In this document: positions 63,437 to 64,000 of the stretch, one piece after another | Position numbering within the stretch: the stretch's first letter is position 1 | Layout: each line of letters starts with the position of its first letter | Assembly (NCBI RefSeq): GCF_029892095.1 | Contig: NZ_JARZAE010000004.1 | Coordinates: 6,076,001-6,140,000, forward strand | Direction of reading: 5' to 3' | Length of the DNA stretch: 64,000 bases | Source of the DNA: Kitasatospora sp. MAP12-44 | GTDB lineage: Bacteria > Actinomycetota > Actinomycetes > Streptomycetales > Streptomycetaceae | The notes under the pieces: generated by a model | Databases searched by the model: none | What the model was told of the DNA's origin: nothing | What the model saw: only the letters and a program-made list of their open reading frames with translations | Program-made: the position numbers and the translations under genes

Positions 63437-64000
63437 TCACCGGCTCCGCAGGTCACCGCTTGATCCACTTCTGAAGCGCTCCAGGAGGCCGTGGACGGTC
63501 TGCCAGCACTGCGGGTCGGCGGCGATCAGCAGGCCGCGCTTGGCCTCCGGATCGGAGGGCCGGTAGTCCGTACCGTCCGGGCGACGGGCGGTGCCGCCGG
63601 CCTCGGTGAGGAGCAGCACGCCGGGTGCGTGGTCCCACGGGAGGGTGCGCTGGTAGAGGAGGAAGTCTGCTTCGCCGGTTGTCAGGTGAGGATAGTCCAC
63701 GCCCGCGCACTTGGTGCCGGGGCCCAGTGCGGCGAAACGGTGCGCGGTGGCCTCGAGATGGGCCCGGGCCGCCGGATCGAGGAACCTGGTCAGCGCAGCG
63801 CCGCGCAGCTCGGCGGGATCGCGCGGCGCGGGGGGCCGGTGCAGCCGCACCCCGTCCTGCCACGCCCCGGAGCCCCGCTCGGCCACGTAGCTGCGCCCCT
63901 CGGCGGGCTGCACGATCCACGAGGCGACGGTCTGCCCGTGCCGTACCAGGGCTGCCATGACGGCGTACTCGGGGCGGCCGGCCACGAAGTTGGCCGTCCC
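63437..64000 (-). CDS. Inositol monophosphatase family protein, partial
   Basis: The gene runs off the right edge; 187 C-terminal residues remain. The first residues, GTANFVAG, are from the metal-binding DPLDGTANF motif, and YVAERGSGAWQDGVRL and RTLPWDHAPGVLLLTEAGG (the late WDxAPG metal motif) are intact. The fold includes inositol, histidinol and PAP phosphatases, so the substrate is open. It lies 20 bp upstream of the methyltransferase gene on the same strand. Confidence 0.92.
   Translation of the reverse strand, partial: GTANFVAGRPEYAVMAALVRHGQTVASWIVQPAEGRSYVAERGSGAWQDGVRLHRPPAPRDPAELRGAALTRFLDPAARAHLEATAHRFAALGPGTKCAGVDYPHLTTGEADFLLYQRTLPWDHAPGVLLLTEAGGTARRPDGTDYRPSDPEAKRGLLIAADPQCWQTVHGLLERFRSGSSGDLRSR

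Overview
The window is chromosomal DNA of a high-GC actinobacterium, almost certainly Streptomycetaceae (Streptomyces, Kitasatospora or a close relative). The evidence is the very high GC with strong third-position bias, many GTG/TTG starts, the sporulation regulator gene whiA next to rapZ and yvcK, an RbpA-family RNA polymerase-binding protein, opcA in the pentose-phosphate operon, a class E sortase substrate (LAFTG), and a gene order that resembles the core region of Streptomyces chromosomes. No rRNA, tRNA or CRISPR array was seen.

Layout. 1-2.7 kb: the murC 5' end, a small Usp-like protein, a RibD_C-type reductase and the divergent zapE. 2.7-14.6 kb: uvrB, uvrA and uvrC (a full UvrABC excision-repair set) interspersed with TerD and TerC genes, a cold-shock protein, a metallo-beta-lactamase-fold hydrolase, a mycothiol-dependent isomerase-like protein and a Rieske lipoprotein. 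TerC is preceded by what looks like a yybP-ykoY (manganese) riboswitch. 14.6-21.9 kb: rapZ-yvcK-whiA, then gap-pgk-tpiA-secG and an rbpA-family gene. 22-23 kb: an orphan ABC permease behind a strong operator-like palindrome. 23.1-30 kb (minus strand): tkt-tal-zwf-opcA-pgl, the pentose-phosphate block. 30.4-33 kb: ctaB and ctaA (haem O and haem A synthesis). 33-34.9 kb: a short lower-GC patch and a sortase-anchored surface protein. 35-43.7 kb: an ABC exporter divergent from the suf operon (sufR-B-D-Rieske-C-S-U-T), which supplies Fe-S clusters. 43.7-55 kb: a Uma2 protein, an MFS transporter, two conserved hypothetical proteins, a VOC protein, a palindromic MITE, a PucR-type regulator, and the proline catabolic pair (P5C dehydrogenase and proline dehydrogenase). 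55-64 kb is accessory: a TPR regulator with a Nudix hydrolase, small unknown proteins, a CmtR-like metal sensor with a cation transporter, a LysE exporter, a second Uma2, an HTH protein, a DUF2071 protein, an IS5 transposase remnant, a methyltransferase and the end of an inositol-monophosphatase-like gene.

The most notable observations are: (i) single-base insertions that break both tkt and sufB, each an extra G in a GGGA context on the plus strand, so either real lesions or assembly errors; (ii) the TerC leader, where the 3' strand of the aptamer closing helix can pair instead with the TerC ribosome-binding site over 10 perfect bases; (iii) a SufR-type site (CAAC-N6-GTTG) at the sufR start codon with a DtxR/IdeR-type iron box 60 bp upstream, implying dual iron and Fe-S control; (iv) a 169-bp palindromic MITE that supplies the stop codon of the PucR gene; and (v) several 7-bp or 14-bp tandem repeats placed exactly at gene 3' ends.
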